Shown: positions 7,274 through 16,064, numbered from the stretch's first letter. The stretch: 45,703 nucleotides of DNA from Burkholderiaceae bacterium (GCA_019232795.1 JAFANH010000041.1:1-45703), one strand, 5' to 3'. Notes: generated by a model not told the origin, from the letters alone. Made by a program: numbers and translations.

Positions 7274-8458
7274 TTAATTTTTTCCGTACAGCGTGACGAC
7301 GCAAGCGCCGCCCAAGCCGAGGTTGTGCTGCAGCGCCAGGCGCGCGCCTTCTACCTGGGTCTTTTCAGCCGTGCCGCGCAATTGACGCGTCAGTTCGTAG
7401 CACTGCGCCAGGCCGGTGGCGCCGAGCGGGTGGCCCTTGGACAGCAAGCCGCCCGAGGGATTGGTGACGACCTTGCCGCCATAGGTGTTGTCGCCGTCGT
7501 CGGCGAACTTCTGGGCGCCGCCACGCGGGCACAGGCCGAGCGATTCGTAGGTGATCAATTCGTTGTGGGCGAAGCAGTCGTGCAGTTCTACTACGTTCAA
7601 GTCTTGCGGGCCGATGCCGGCGGCTTCATACACTTGTTTGGCGGCGTTTTTCGCCATGCTGAAGCCGACCACTTCGCGCATGTCGCGGCCTTCGAATACG
7701 ACAGGCGTATCGGTGGTCATGGACTGCGCCAGGATGCGCACGTCGGTCTTCAAACTATGCTTTTTCGCAAACGCTTCCGAGCAGATGATGGCGGCGGCAG
7801 CGCCGCAGGTCGGCGGGCAAGCCATCAGGCGCGTCATGACGCCGGGCCACATCATGGGTGCGTTCATTACTTCCTCTTCGGTCACCACGGTCTTGAACAG
7901 GGCGAGCGGATTGTTGGAAGCATGGCGGCTGGCCTTGGCGCGGATCTGGGCGAAGGTATTGAGCGGTGTGCCGAACTCTTTCATATGCGCCAAGCCGGCG
8001 CCGCCGAAGTAGCGCAGCGCCAACGGCACTTCGCTATTACCGACCAATTCATCGGTGGCGGCGTCGAAACGCTCGAACGGGCTGGGACGGTCGTTGAACA
8101 CCGAACCTAGCGCACCCGGGCTCATCTGTTCGAAGCCCAAGGCCAGCACGCATTCGGCTGCGCCCGATTGCACGGCTTGGCGCGCCAGGTACAGTGCGGT
8201 GGAACCGGTGGAGCAGTTGTTGTTGACATTGACGACAGGGATGCCGGTCATGCCGACTTCATAGACGGCACGCTGGCCGGCGGTGGAGTCGCCGTAGACG
8301 TAGCCGACATAGGCTTGCTGCACCTTGTCGTAGGCAATACCTGCATCGGCCAGGGCTTGCTTGGCAGCCTTGGAAGCCATGATAGGGTAGGGCTCGTTGG
8401 CACCTGGTTTGGTAAATGGCACCATGCCGACGCCGGCCACGATTACGTTCTGACTCAT
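7274..8458 (-). CDS. SCPx-type thiolase (3-ketoacyl-CoA or branched-chain acyl-CoA thiolase)
   Basis: A 394-residue thiolase of the non-specific lipid-transfer (SCP2/SCPx) branch. It has the nucleophilic Cys82 in NNNCSTGS, the branch-specific HDCFAHNE with His293 and His298, KGHPLGATG with His343, and GLGGAC with Cys386. Mammalian SCPx cleaves 3-keto forms of 2-methyl-branched acids and bile acid intermediates. Start ATG 8458 is preceded by CAGGAG; an in-frame start further upstream (8560) lacks a ribosome site and would run into the divergent promoter. It is the first gene of the leftward catabolic operon, divergent from the AraC-family regulator. Confidence 0.92.
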   Translation of the reverse strand: MSQNVIVAGVGMVPFTKPGANEPYPIMASKAAKQALADAGIAYDKVQQAYVGYVYGDSTAGQRAVYEVGMTGIPVVNVNNNCSTGSTALYLARQAVQSGAAECVLALGFEQMSPGALGSVFNDRPSPFERFDAATDELVGNSEVPLALRYFGGAGLAHMKEFGTPLNTFAQIRAKASRHASNNPLALFKTVVTEEEVMNAPMMWPGVMTRLMACPPTCGAAAAIICSEAFAKKHSLKTDVRILAQSMTTDTPVVFEGRDMREVVGFSMAKNAAKQVYEAAGIGPQDLNVVELHDCFAHNELITYESLGLCPRGGAQKFADDGDNTYGGKVVTNPSGGLLSKGHPLGATGLAQCYELTRQLRGTAEKTQVEGARLALQHNLGLGGACVVTLYGKN

Positions 8459-8560
8459 GCTGCTCTCCTGTGCTGCGGCCCGTTTGCGGTACGTAAAAGC
8501 TACGTAAGGGCCATCGGTTGAAAGTGATTGCAGTGTAGGAATCGGCGCGAAACGGCGCAA

Positions 8561-8596
8561 TGACCAAGCACATCAAGGGAATGGCATTTCGCCTCA
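8561..8596. promoter_or_regulatory. Candidate operator in the thiolase/AraC divergent promoter
   Basis: TGGCATTTCGCCTCA at 8582-8596 matches 14 of 15 bases of a sequence at 12377-12391, in the other divergent promoter of this region. A weaker copy, TGACCAAGCACATCA at 8561-8575 (8 of 15 matches), lies exactly 21 bp upstream in the same orientation, the two-turn spacing typical of AraC-family half-sites. The whole 217-bp gap 8459-8675 is the only place from which both the thiolase operon and the regulator can be expressed. That the AraC-family protein next door binds here is an inference. Confidence 0.55.
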
Positions 8597-8675
8597 TTTT
8601 TGACTTAAAATATCAAACTTCCCCAGTGCAAGACTGTAAAATTCTCAACAAAACGCCTCGTTGCGCTGCAACAAA

Positions 8676-9716
8676 ATGCTCCATAACGACACCGCCAAAG
8701 CAAGTGCCAAATCTTCAAGCGAGCCGATCATCAAGGCGGAGCTTGTACGTGGCTTGCTCTCGGGAGTGCTGGCCCATGGGCTTGATGTCATGCCTTACCT
8801 GGAGCGCGCGGAGATTGATCCGGCAGTCCTTTCGCAGGCCGGCCATCCGGGCGTAACAACCGCTCAATATATCGACCTGTTCTATGCGATCAGGCAGGGT
8901 CTCGGGGACGAAAGCCTGGGCGGCTTTTCGCGGCCATACAAGCTGGGCAGTTTCGCGCTGACCGCGCGCGTGGGCATGACCGCGCCCGATTTGCGCGAGG
9001 CGTTGCGGCGCATGGCATCCACGGTGAACCTGCTGCAGGACGATTTGCGCTTTTCGCTGGTGGAGAACGGCAAGGAAGCCGGCATAGAAATGCGCCAGTG
9101 CAATCCCGACTGGCAATGGCAGCCTTTCATCCTGTATACCATGGTACGCGTGTACTGGCGCTTGGGAGCGTGGTTGATCGGTGGTTCATTGCGCATCAGG
9201 CATTTCGATTTCGCGACGCCGGCACCCGCCGAAGCCCCCGAATATGCAGCCGCCTTTCCGGCCGAGCGCCGCTACGACCAGGATGCCAGCGGCTTCTGGT
9301 TCGATTCCGCGCAATTGCACGCGCCGGTGATCCACGACGAACAAGCCATGCGCGCTTTCCTTTCAGACTCGTTCGGCCAGATCATTTCTCCGCCGCGTAC
9401 CCACGGTCCGATCAGCCACGCTGCGCGCAATGTGTTGTTGCGCGCCTACCCGCAGTGGCCGGACGTGCATGCCGTGGCGGAACACTTGCACGTCTCGCGC
9501 GCCACGCTGCAAAGACAATTGGCCGCGGAAGGCACGACGCTGCAGCAGGTCAAAGACAATTTGCGGCGCGACCTGGCGATTTCGCGCCTCTCCACATCGG
9601 ACATAGGGTTGGCCGACATCGCCGCCGAACTCGGCTTCAGCGACAGCGGCTCGTTTCAGCGTGCCTTCAAGCAGTGGTCAGGAAAAGCCTGCGGCGAGTA
9701 CCGGCAAGCTCGATAA
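8676..9716 (+). CDS. AraC-family transcriptional regulator (arabinose-binding-domain type)
   Basis: A 346-residue regulator. Residues about 20-200 fit the N-terminal effector domain found in OruR/ArgR-like members, with the phrase VGMTAPDLREALRR. About 260-346 hold the double helix-turn-helix, including VAEHLHVSRATLQRQLAAEG and IAAELGFSDSGSFQRAFKQW, the AraC signature. The ATG at 8676 is preferred over a TTG 15 bp earlier; neither has a clear ribosome site. It is divergent from the catabolic operon and convergent with the sulfatase gene across a bidirectional terminator, so it is the natural candidate for controlling both flanks, probably in response to a hydrophobic substrate or its CoA ester. 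Confidence 0.9.
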   Translation: MLHNDTAKASAKSSSEPIIKAELVRGLLSGVLAHGLDVMPYLERAEIDPAVLSQAGHPGVTTAQYIDLFYAIRQGLGDESLGGFSRPYKLGSFALTARVGMTAPDLREALRRMASTVNLLQDDLRFSLVENGKEAGIEMRQCNPDWQWQPFILYTMVRVYWRLGAWLIGGSLRIRHFDFATPAPAEAPEYAAAFPAERRYDQDASGFWFDSAQLHAPVIHDEQAMRAFLSDSFGQIISPPRTHGPISHAARNVLLRAYPQWPDVHAVAEHLHVSRATLQRQLAAEGTTLQQVKDNLRRDLAISRLSTSDIGLADIAAELGFSDSGSFQRAFKQWSGKACGEYRQAR

Positions 9717-9776
9717 GGCGCATGCGATGATGGCAGTTGTTGCTGGCGTGCCGTCGGCGCGCACATCTTTAAGAAA

Positions 9777-9811
9777 AAAGCCTCTTGCTCCCTGTAGGAA
9801 CAAGAGGCTTT
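9777..9811. terminator. Bidirectional rho-independent terminator
   Basis: An 11-bp perfect stem (AAAGCCTCTTG with CAAGAGGCTTT) around a 13-nt loop lies between the converging AraC and sulfatase genes. An A-run on the left gives a U tract for leftward transcripts, and a T-rich right side serves rightward ones. Confidence 0.85.
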
Positions 9812-9830
9812 GCTTTGCGTCAGATTACAC

Positions 9831-12200
9831 TTATTGCTTGTACTCGACGTGCACGTCGCCGATGTGGCCGTTGAACTTGAACGGTGCACGGTCGAAGTAG
9901 TCGAGCGAAACCGGTGAGCCGAGGTCCATGCCGACGTCGAAGGTGTCGCTGAAGCTGAACGCTAGCGTCTCGGTCATCGGCACTGTGCCTTTTGCAACAT
10001 CCTTGCCGTCGACGCGCAGGGTAATGTCGGCAGGAGCGGCCACCTTGGGCGCCGTGATCCTGGTTTCAACTTCGATCTTGTGGTGGCCCGGCTTGATCAC
10101 CGCTACCGAAGCCAGCTTGGTGCGCATTACGGCAGCCGTATTGTATTCGTAGTGCAGGCGGCCTTGATCGAAATACACCGAGATGCCGCCGGCCATGCCG
10201 CCATCCGCATACAGTACGCCGCTGGCCTTTGCCGGTACGTCGACGTCGATGCTGACGAGATTGTTGCGCGAGCCGATGCGCGGTGCGGCGAAGTCGGGCA
10301 GGCGCTGGTTGCTCTGGTCGAAATGCCACTCGGTGCGGCGCACCGCGATGCGTTCTTCCGGATGGAGAATCACGTACAGACCGGCGCCCACCGGATAGAC
10401 ATTGTTTTCCTTGGCCGCCTTATCGAATGCCGCTTTCAATTCCTCCACTTTCTCCGGATATTTGTCCGACAGGTCAGTCGACTGCGAATAGTCGTGGCTG
10501 AGGTCGTACAAGGCCCAGTGATCCTTGTTCGGATCCCAGTTGCGGAAGTAACTCCAGTCGGGAATCCAGGGGATGCGCGGACCGAAGACAGAAGCGATCC
10601 AGCCGTCCTGGTACATGGCGCGGCTGCCGAAGGTCTCGAAATACTGCTCATGCTTTTGCGGCGCGGCGTGCGCGTCGGCAAAGGTATAGCGCAGGCTCAT
10701 GCCGTCCAGCGGAATCTGCTCGACGCCGTTGACCGACTTTGGCGGCGTGATGTGCAGCACGTCGTAGATGGTCGGCACGATATCGTCCACATCCTGCAGT
10801 TGGGTACGGATGGTCGGATCGGCTTTGATGCCCTTGGGCCACGACACCGCCAGCGGCGTGCGCGTGCCGCCGAAATAGCCGGCCACCAGCTTGGTGCCCT
10901 GGAACGGACTCTCGGCTGCCCAGGCCCAGGCTGCACTGTAATGCTCTTCGAGCTTCGGGCCGCCCAAGGCGGACAGGCCGCCGTAGTCCTTGTTGAGCAC
11001 GTCGATCTGTTTGCTCACCGGCATGGGGATGCCGTTGACGGTCAACATTTCATTGATCGAACCCTGGATGCCCTCGGCCGAGGCGCCGTTGTCGGACAGC
11101 ACGTAGAAGATCAGCGTGTTGTCGCGCAGGCCTTCGTGTTCGAGTTCGTCGACGATGCGGCCGGCCTGTGTATCGGCGTGTTCAAGGAAGCCTGCCACGA
11201 CCTCCATTTCGCGTGCGTGGAATTTCTTCTCGTCTGCGGACAGGCTGTCCCAAGCCGGCAGCGTTGCCGGCCGCGGATTCTGCACAGTGTCCTGCGGTAT
11301 CCAGCCCAAGGCTTTCTGGCGTTCGAAATTCTGCGCGCGCAGCTGATCCCAGCCGCCGTCGAACTTACCCTTGTACTTGTCGGCCCATTCCTTGAAGATC
11401 TGGTGCGGCGCGTGAATCGCGCCCGGTGCCCAATACATGAAGAAGGGCTTGTTGGAATAAGTATGGTGCTGCTTGAGCCAGCCCACTGCCTTGTCTGCCA
11501 AGTCCTCGCTCAGATGGTATTTCGGATCGTGCGGCGGTTCGATCGGCGTAACGTCGTTGAACAGGCGAGGCTCGTACTGCGAGCTCTCGGCCGCCATGAA
11601 GCCGTAGAAATGGTCGAAGCCTTCGTGAGTAGGCCAGTCGTCGTAGGGGCCGCCCGGCAGCACTTCGTTGGGAGGGGTGTTATGCCACTTGCCCCAGGCC
11701 GAGGTGCTGTAGCCGTATTGCTGCAGCACTTCGGCGACGGTCACCGCCGACTTGGGAATCTTGCCGACATAGCCATCGAAGTCGCTGGCGGTTTCGGTAA
11801 TGCCGCCGAAGCCGACGTGGTGCGGATTACGCCCGGTCAGCAATGCCGCACGTGTAGCCGAACTGATCGCCGAAGTATGGAAGGCGTTATAGCGGATGCC
11901 GGAATCCATGATGCGCTGCAGGGTCGGCGTGTGCACCGGGCCACCGACTGTATCCGAGTGCGCGAAGCCGACGTCGTCGAGCATGATCACCAGGATGTTC
12001 GGTGCATCGGCCGGTAAATGCGACTCCGGCGTGCGCCATTGATGCTTGGAATCAGCCAGGGTCTTGCCGGTAGTGCTGGCGGTTGGAGTCGGCGGAAAGG
12101 GCAGGCTCTCTTGTGCTTGGGCATTGGCCAAAAGCAGGCCGCCTAGGCTGGTCAGGCCGCTCAAGCCGAGCAGCGGCAGGCGGGATAGATGGGTCGGCAT
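9831..12200 (-). CDS. Periplasmic sulfatase of the arylsulfatase family with Ser at the formylglycine site
   Basis: A 789-residue protein with a Sec-type signal (residues 1-30, ANAQAQ before the mature part). The sulfatase fold begins with NILVIMLDDVGF, where Asp75 and Asp76 are expected metal ligands. The active-site signature reads SSATRAALLTGR at 113-124, so the residue to be converted to formylglycine is Ser113, where most relatives have Cys in CSPTRAALLTGR. A metal-binding DNGA follows further on. Roughly the last 150 residues form a beta-rich domain found in the long (about 780 residue) arylsulfatases. It would release sulfate from a sulfated hydrophobic compound such as a sterol or alkyl sulfate in the periplasm. 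It is divergent from the DUF1302 gene. The substrate is unknown. Confidence 0.9.
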   Translation of the reverse strand: MPTHLSRLPLLGLSGLTSLGGLLLANAQAQESLPFPPTPTASTTGKTLADSKHQWRTPESHLPADAPNILVIMLDDVGFAHSDTVGGPVHTPTLQRIMDSGIRYNAFHTSAISSATRAALLTGRNPHHVGFGGITETASDFDGYVGKIPKSAVTVAEVLQQYGYSTSAWGKWHNTPPNEVLPGGPYDDWPTHEGFDHFYGFMAAESSQYEPRLFNDVTPIEPPHDPKYHLSEDLADKAVGWLKQHHTYSNKPFFMYWAPGAIHAPHQIFKEWADKYKGKFDGGWDQLRAQNFERQKALGWIPQDTVQNPRPATLPAWDSLSADEKKFHAREMEVVAGFLEHADTQAGRIVDELEHEGLRDNTLIFYVLSDNGASAEGIQGSINEMLTVNGIPMPVSKQIDVLNKDYGGLSALGGPKLEEHYSAAWAWAAESPFQGTKLVAGYFGGTRTPLAVSWPKGIKADPTIRTQLQDVDDIVPTIYDVLHITPPKSVNGVEQIPLDGMSLRYTFADAHAAPQKHEQYFETFGSRAMYQDGWIASVFGPRIPWIPDWSYFRNWDPNKDHWALYDLSHDYSQSTDLSDKYPEKVEELKAAFDKAAKENNVYPVGAGLYVILHPEERIAVRRTEWHFDQSNQRLPDFAAPRIGSRNNLVSIDVDVPAKASGVLYADGGMAGGISVYFDQGRLHYEYNTAAVMRTKLASVAVIKPGHHKIEVETRITAPKVAAPADITLRVDGKDVAKGTVPMTETLAFSFSDTFDVGMDLGSPVSLDYFDRAPFKFNGHIGDVHVEYKQ

Positions 12201-12565
12201 GGCGTCTCCTTATATTTTGTCTAAGGTCCGGAAATGGTGATTGTGCACGCCGCGCAGCTTTGCATCCAATGCAAAAAACGACTTGGCTTGATGCGGAAAA
12301 GCAGCCCGGTACGAAGCGAATCGAACAGTCTAGGGAGCGCAAAAGGCGTCAGCAATTGCAATCTGCATCTGGCAGGTGGCATTCCGCCTCAAATTGCAAT
12401 TTCTTCCATCGAGTCAAAACGCGCTTGATTCGATTTGCAACACAAATCATTGAATGCCAAACAATTGTCTGAAAAAGGCAAGCGTATTTTTCGACGCGTA
12501 CCGACAATCATTCGAGCGGATGTTAATCACTCGCTTTTGTAATTCATTTTATAAGAGGGGACAGG
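12201..12565. other. 365-bp divergent intergenic region, sulfatase/DUF1302
   Basis: No gene is visible here. The region must hold promoters for both flanking genes. It contains the shared 15-bp motif at 12377-12391 and a 9-bp direct repeat AATTGCAAT at 12354-12362 and 12392-12400 bracketing it. It turns AT-rich towards 12566. No hexamer pair stood out as a convincing sigma-70 promoter. Confidence 0.6.
12377..12391. promoter_or_regulatory. Candidate operator shared with the thiolase/AraC promoter
   Basis: TGGCATTCCGCCTCA differs in one base from 8582-8596. It lies 188 bp upstream of the DUF1302 start and 176 bp upstream of the sulfatase start, flanked on both sides by AATTGCAAT. I did not see the motif elsewhere in the window. 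It is probably bound by the AraC-family regulator, but this is inferred. Confidence 0.55.
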
Positions 12566-14638
12566 ATGGAGAAGGCAACACAACAGCAGAACCATGTTCT
12601 GCGACCGCGCTTGATGGCGCAAGCTTGCGGATTGGCCTTGGCGGCGATGAGCATGGCTTATGCGCCGCAGGCAGCGGCGGAAAACTTCACGCTCGACAAC
12701 GGCGATCAGGTCCAGTGGTCGGCCGGCATTTCGCTCGGCGACGCTTGGCACACCACCAATCCCGACCCTGCCTTGTACAGCCGTCTATACAATAACGGCG
12801 GGCGCTTCGGCACGGGCGGCGACGGCAACCAGAACGGCGAGCTGAATTTTGGCAAGGGCGACTCCATTTCCGCGCCATTGACCATCAACGGCGAAGTACA
12901 GCTCAAGCACGACAATCTCGGTTTTGTGCTCGGCGCGCGCGCATGGTATGACGAAACGCTGGAGCACAACCCCGTGCCGGTCGGCAGCGCCAACAATGGC
13001 TATGTCGCCAATACCAAGCTGAGCGACCGGGGATTTTATTCTGGCACCGGCTTCGAAGGCGCTGCATTGACCAACGCCTACGTGTTCGGCAACTTTGAAC
13101 CGGTAGAAGGCAAGCCGCTGACCATCAAGCTCGGCGACCAAGTAGTGAACTGGGGTGAGAGCTTGTTTATACCAGGCATCAATCAGTTCGGCGCCTTCAA
13201 TTATCAAGCACTGGTGACACCGGGCACCACCATCAAGGATGCCTTGCTGCCGATTCCGCAGATCGACGCAAACTGGGGTCTGGGCGACGGCCTGAGCCTG
13301 GAGGGCTTCTATCAACTCAGTTGGGTCAAGAGCGTGCTGCCCGGTTGCGGAACTTTCTGGTCGATCAGCGACGTGTACAACTGCGGCAATTCGAATGCAG
13401 TGCTGTTCGGCGATTCCACAGGCGTTAACCAGTATGCGCAGCTGACCGGACAGACGCCGCTGAACGCGCTGATGACCGGCATCGGCATGCCGAACTACCA
13501 TCCTAATTTCAGCGTCCCGGTCTTGCCTGACATGAAGGCGAAGAATAGCGGGCAGGGAGGCTTGTCGCTGCACTATTACGCGGATTCGATCGAGACCGAT
13601 TTCGGTTTCTATGCGGCTGCGTACAACCAGCGCACCCCTATGCTCGACGTGATGCGGCAGGGAAGTCCCGATCCGCAATCGTTTTTCTCAGGTACCTTCA
13701 ACGGCGGCAGCCTTTTGGCGACCTTGCAGGGTCTAGGGAAGTTGGCCGCAGCCAATCCGGCAATGGCGCCCGCGCTTGGCGTGGCGATACAGCATTTGAG
13801 CGGCTTGGTACCGCTGGTGACGCCGGTGTCGGCAGTCTGGGATTACTCGGGCTCGACCATCAAGGAAGTCGGCATGAGCGCCTCCACCACGCTAAACGGC
13901 TGGGCGGTCGGCGGCGAAGCCAGCATTTCCAAGGATATTCCGGTGCAGTTCAATCCGGGTGACATGCTGGTTGGTATCCTGATGGGCAACCCAATTCTGG
14001 GATTGGTGGGCGGCGCCCAAGGCCAATTTCTGAATGCAAACGCCGGTCCTCTCTCTAGCTGGGGTGCTTCGACGGCTGGAACCCTGTTGAAAGGTTACGA
14101 CCTGCATAACAAGGCGCAGATTCAGGCCAATACCACCAAAGTGTTCTCGCAAGTGGCTGGCGCCGAATCGCTGACCCTGGTCGGCGAAATCGGTGTGCAG
14201 AAGTGGAGCGGCATCGGCGACCCGAATACCCCGGGTAATCTGCGCTATGGACGTGGCTTCACCTTCGGTTATGCAACCAACAATCCCGCCGCTTGTGCCG
14301 CCCTCAACAACCCTGGTGGTCAAAATGGCTATTGCAACGCCGCCGGCTTCGATACACCGTCGGCTTGGGGTTACCGCGTCCTGGGCGAACTGAGCTACCC
14401 CGACGTGATCGCCGGCTGGAATCTCAAGCCGCGCGTGTTCTGGTCGCAGGACGTGCATGGCTATTCCGCCGACGGCCTGTTCAGCCAGAACCGCGAAGTG
14501 CTGGGCTTGTCCATGCGCGCCGATTACAACAACAAGTATTACGCGCAAGTCACCTACACCACCTTCAACCACGATGCGACCTACGACGTCTGGCATGACC
14601 ACGACAACATCGCGGTGGTGGCTGGAGTGAATTTCTAA
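12566..14638 (+). CDS. DUF1302 family outer-membrane protein
   Basis: A 690-residue protein with a signal peptide (cleavage near AAAENFT, residues 36-39). The body is rich in alternating aromatic and polar residues and Gly/Asn and ends in phenylalanine (VVAGVNF), typical of outer-membrane beta-barrels. VNWGESLFIPGINQFG near residue 193 is typical of DUF1302. An AGGGGACAGG ribosome site precedes ATG 12566. DUF1302 genes are often paired with DUF1329 genes in clusters for degradation of hydrophobic or aromatic compounds. Here the pair follows directly (32 bp between stop and next start). It probably admits or anchors the substrate at the outer membrane; this role is inferred from context. Confidence 0.9.
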   Translation: MEKATQQQNHVLRPRLMAQACGLALAAMSMAYAPQAAAENFTLDNGDQVQWSAGISLGDAWHTTNPDPALYSRLYNNGGRFGTGGDGNQNGELNFGKGDSISAPLTINGEVQLKHDNLGFVLGARAWYDETLEHNPVPVGSANNGYVANTKLSDRGFYSGTGFEGAALTNAYVFGNFEPVEGKPLTIKLGDQVVNWGESLFIPGINQFGAFNYQALVTPGTTIKDALLPIPQIDANWGLGDGLSLEGFYQLSWVKSVLPGCGTFWSISDVYNCGNSNAVLFGDSTGVNQYAQLTGQTPLNALMTGIGMPNYHPNFSVPVLPDMKAKNSGQGGLSLHYYADSIETDFGFYAAAYNQRTPMLDVMRQGSPDPQSFFSGTFNGGSLLATLQGLGKLAAANPAMAPALGVAIQHLSGLVPLVTPVSAVWDYSGSTIKEVGMSASTTLNGWAVGGEASISKDIPVQFNPGDMLVGILMGNPILGLVGGAQGQFLNANAGPLSSWGASTAGTLLKGYDLHNKAQIQANTTKVFSQVAGAESLTLVGEIGVQKWSGIGDPNTPGNLRYGRGFTFGYATNNPAACAALNNPGGQNGYCNAAGFDTPSAWGYRVLGELSYPDVIAGWNLKPRVFWSQDVHGYSADGLFSQNREVLGLSMRADYNNKYYAQVTYTTFNHDATYDVWHDHDNIAVVAGVNF

Positions 14639-14670
14639 ATATCAGAATGCGAGAAGCAGGAGACGAAGCA

Positions 14671-15993
14671 ATGAAACTAACGAAATTGTTGTACAAACCG
14701 TTGGCAGTGTTGATGGGATGGGCGTTTGCCGTGGCATCGGTTGCGGCTGCCGACCTTACACCGATGGGGGCGGAAAAGGCTGGCAGTTCCGACGGTCTGG
14801 TTCCGGCCTGGGATGGCGGCCTCTCCAAGGCCCCGGCTGGCTTTGACTCCAAGAAGGGCTATGCCGATCCGTTCGCCGGCGAAAAACCTTCGTTCACGAT
14901 CACGGCCGCCAACATGGCCCAGTACAAGGACAAGCTCTCTGCCGGTCAGATGGAAATGCTGAAACGCTTTCCGGACTACAAGATGAATGTGTATGCCAGC
15001 CACCGCACAGCGGCCTACCCGCAGAGTCTGTACGACGCGGTCAAGTCCGAAGCGGGCAAGGTGACGCTTGGTGACGGTGGCAACAGCGTCAAGGGCCTGG
15101 TGCACTCGACTGTACCGTTTCCTGAACCCAAGAGCGGCGTCGAAGTGATCTGGAACCACGTGATGCGCTACCGCGGCAACAGTCTCGAGCGCTACTCGGC
15201 GACGTTCCCGGTTCAGGCCAATGGCAACTTCACGCCGGTGACTATCACGGAAAACCTGCTGTTGGCATCGAGTACGTCCAATCCCGAGCCTAACCGGCTG
15301 TTCTCTTACATGGGTTTGATTACCGGTCCGTCCAGCGTGGCGGGTGAAGACTTGCTCGTGATCGAACCGATTGACCAAGTCAAGGAGTCGCGTCAAGCCT
15401 GGCTGTACAACCCTGGGCAACGCCGTGTGATGCGGGCGCCGGACATCGCCTACGATTCGCCGGGGCAGGGAGCGGACGGTTTGCGCACCACGGACGACTA
15501 CGACGGCTTCAACGGCGCGCCGGATCGCTATGACTGGAAGCTGGTGGGCAAGAAGGAAATGTTCATTGCCTATAACAACTACAGGTTGACCAGCAAGAGC
15601 GAGAAGTATGCCGAAATCATCAAGCCGGGCCACATGAACCAGGATATGGTGCGCTACGAGCCGCACCGCGTGTGGGTGGTGGAAGCAACGCTGAAGCCAG
15701 GTAAGCGTCACGTCTATTCCAGGCGTACCTTCTATGTGGACGAGGATAGCTGGCAAGTTGCCCACACTGACGCCTACGATGGCCGCGGTGAACTGTGGCG
15801 TGTGCATGAAGTCGACGCGGTGCAGTACTACGACGTGCCGACTCTTTGGTTGGCCTGCGAAGTGGAATACGACCTGCAGTCGCGCCGTTACGTAGTCGGC
15901 GGTCTCACCAGCCAGGAAAAACCCATGCGTTTCAACATCAAACTCGAATCAGGCTTCTTTACGGCCGACAATCTGCGCCGACTGAGCAACTGA
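14671..15993 (+). CDS. DUF1329 family periplasmic/outer-membrane-associated protein
   Basis: A 440-residue protein with a signal peptide (residues 1-27, ending ASVAAA) and the DUF1329 opening ADLTPMGAEKAGSSDG, followed by IPAW-like VPAWDGG. The fold is thought to be LolB-like, with a hydrophobic pocket. ATG 14671 is preferred because AGGAG lies 9 nt upstream, whereas the ORF can also open at 14647. It follows the DUF1302 gene closely and precedes a strong terminator, so the two form a short operon. It may carry a hydrophobic ligand across the periplasm from the DUF1302 protein. Confidence 0.9.
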   Translation: MKLTKLLYKPLAVLMGWAFAVASVAAADLTPMGAEKAGSSDGLVPAWDGGLSKAPAGFDSKKGYADPFAGEKPSFTITAANMAQYKDKLSAGQMEMLKRFPDYKMNVYASHRTAAYPQSLYDAVKSEAGKVTLGDGGNSVKGLVHSTVPFPEPKSGVEVIWNHVMRYRGNSLERYSATFPVQANGNFTPVTITENLLLASSTSNPEPNRLFSYMGLITGPSSVAGEDLLVIEPIDQVKESRQAWLYNPGQRRVMRAPDIAYDSPGQGADGLRTTDDYDGFNGAPDRYDWKLVGKKEMFIAYNNYRLTSKSEKYAEIIKPGHMNQDMVRYEPHRVWVVEATLKPGKRHVYSRRTFYVDEDSWQVAHTDAYDGRGELWRVHEVDAVQYYDVPTLWLACEVEYDLQSRRYVVGGLTSQEKPMRFNIKLESGFFTADNLRRLSN

Positions 15994-16038
15994 ATCAGGT
16001 CGCTGTTCGTCTAAAAGCAACTAGCAGTTTGGTCCTTT

Positions 16039-16064
16039 GCCCCTGTCCCCAGGGGCTTTTTTTT
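16039..16064 (+). terminator. Rho-independent terminator after the DUF1302/DUF1329 operon
   Basis: GCCCCTG (16039-16045), a 4-nt loop, CAGGGGC (16050-16056), then eight T residues. A classical intrinsic terminator 46 bp after the DUF1329 stop. Confidence 0.95.

Noticed and set aside
10080-12017. A 645-codon frame on the plus strand opposite the sulfatase
   Set aside because: Antisense shadow; the sulfatase on the minus strand has signal peptide, metal motifs and active-site signature.
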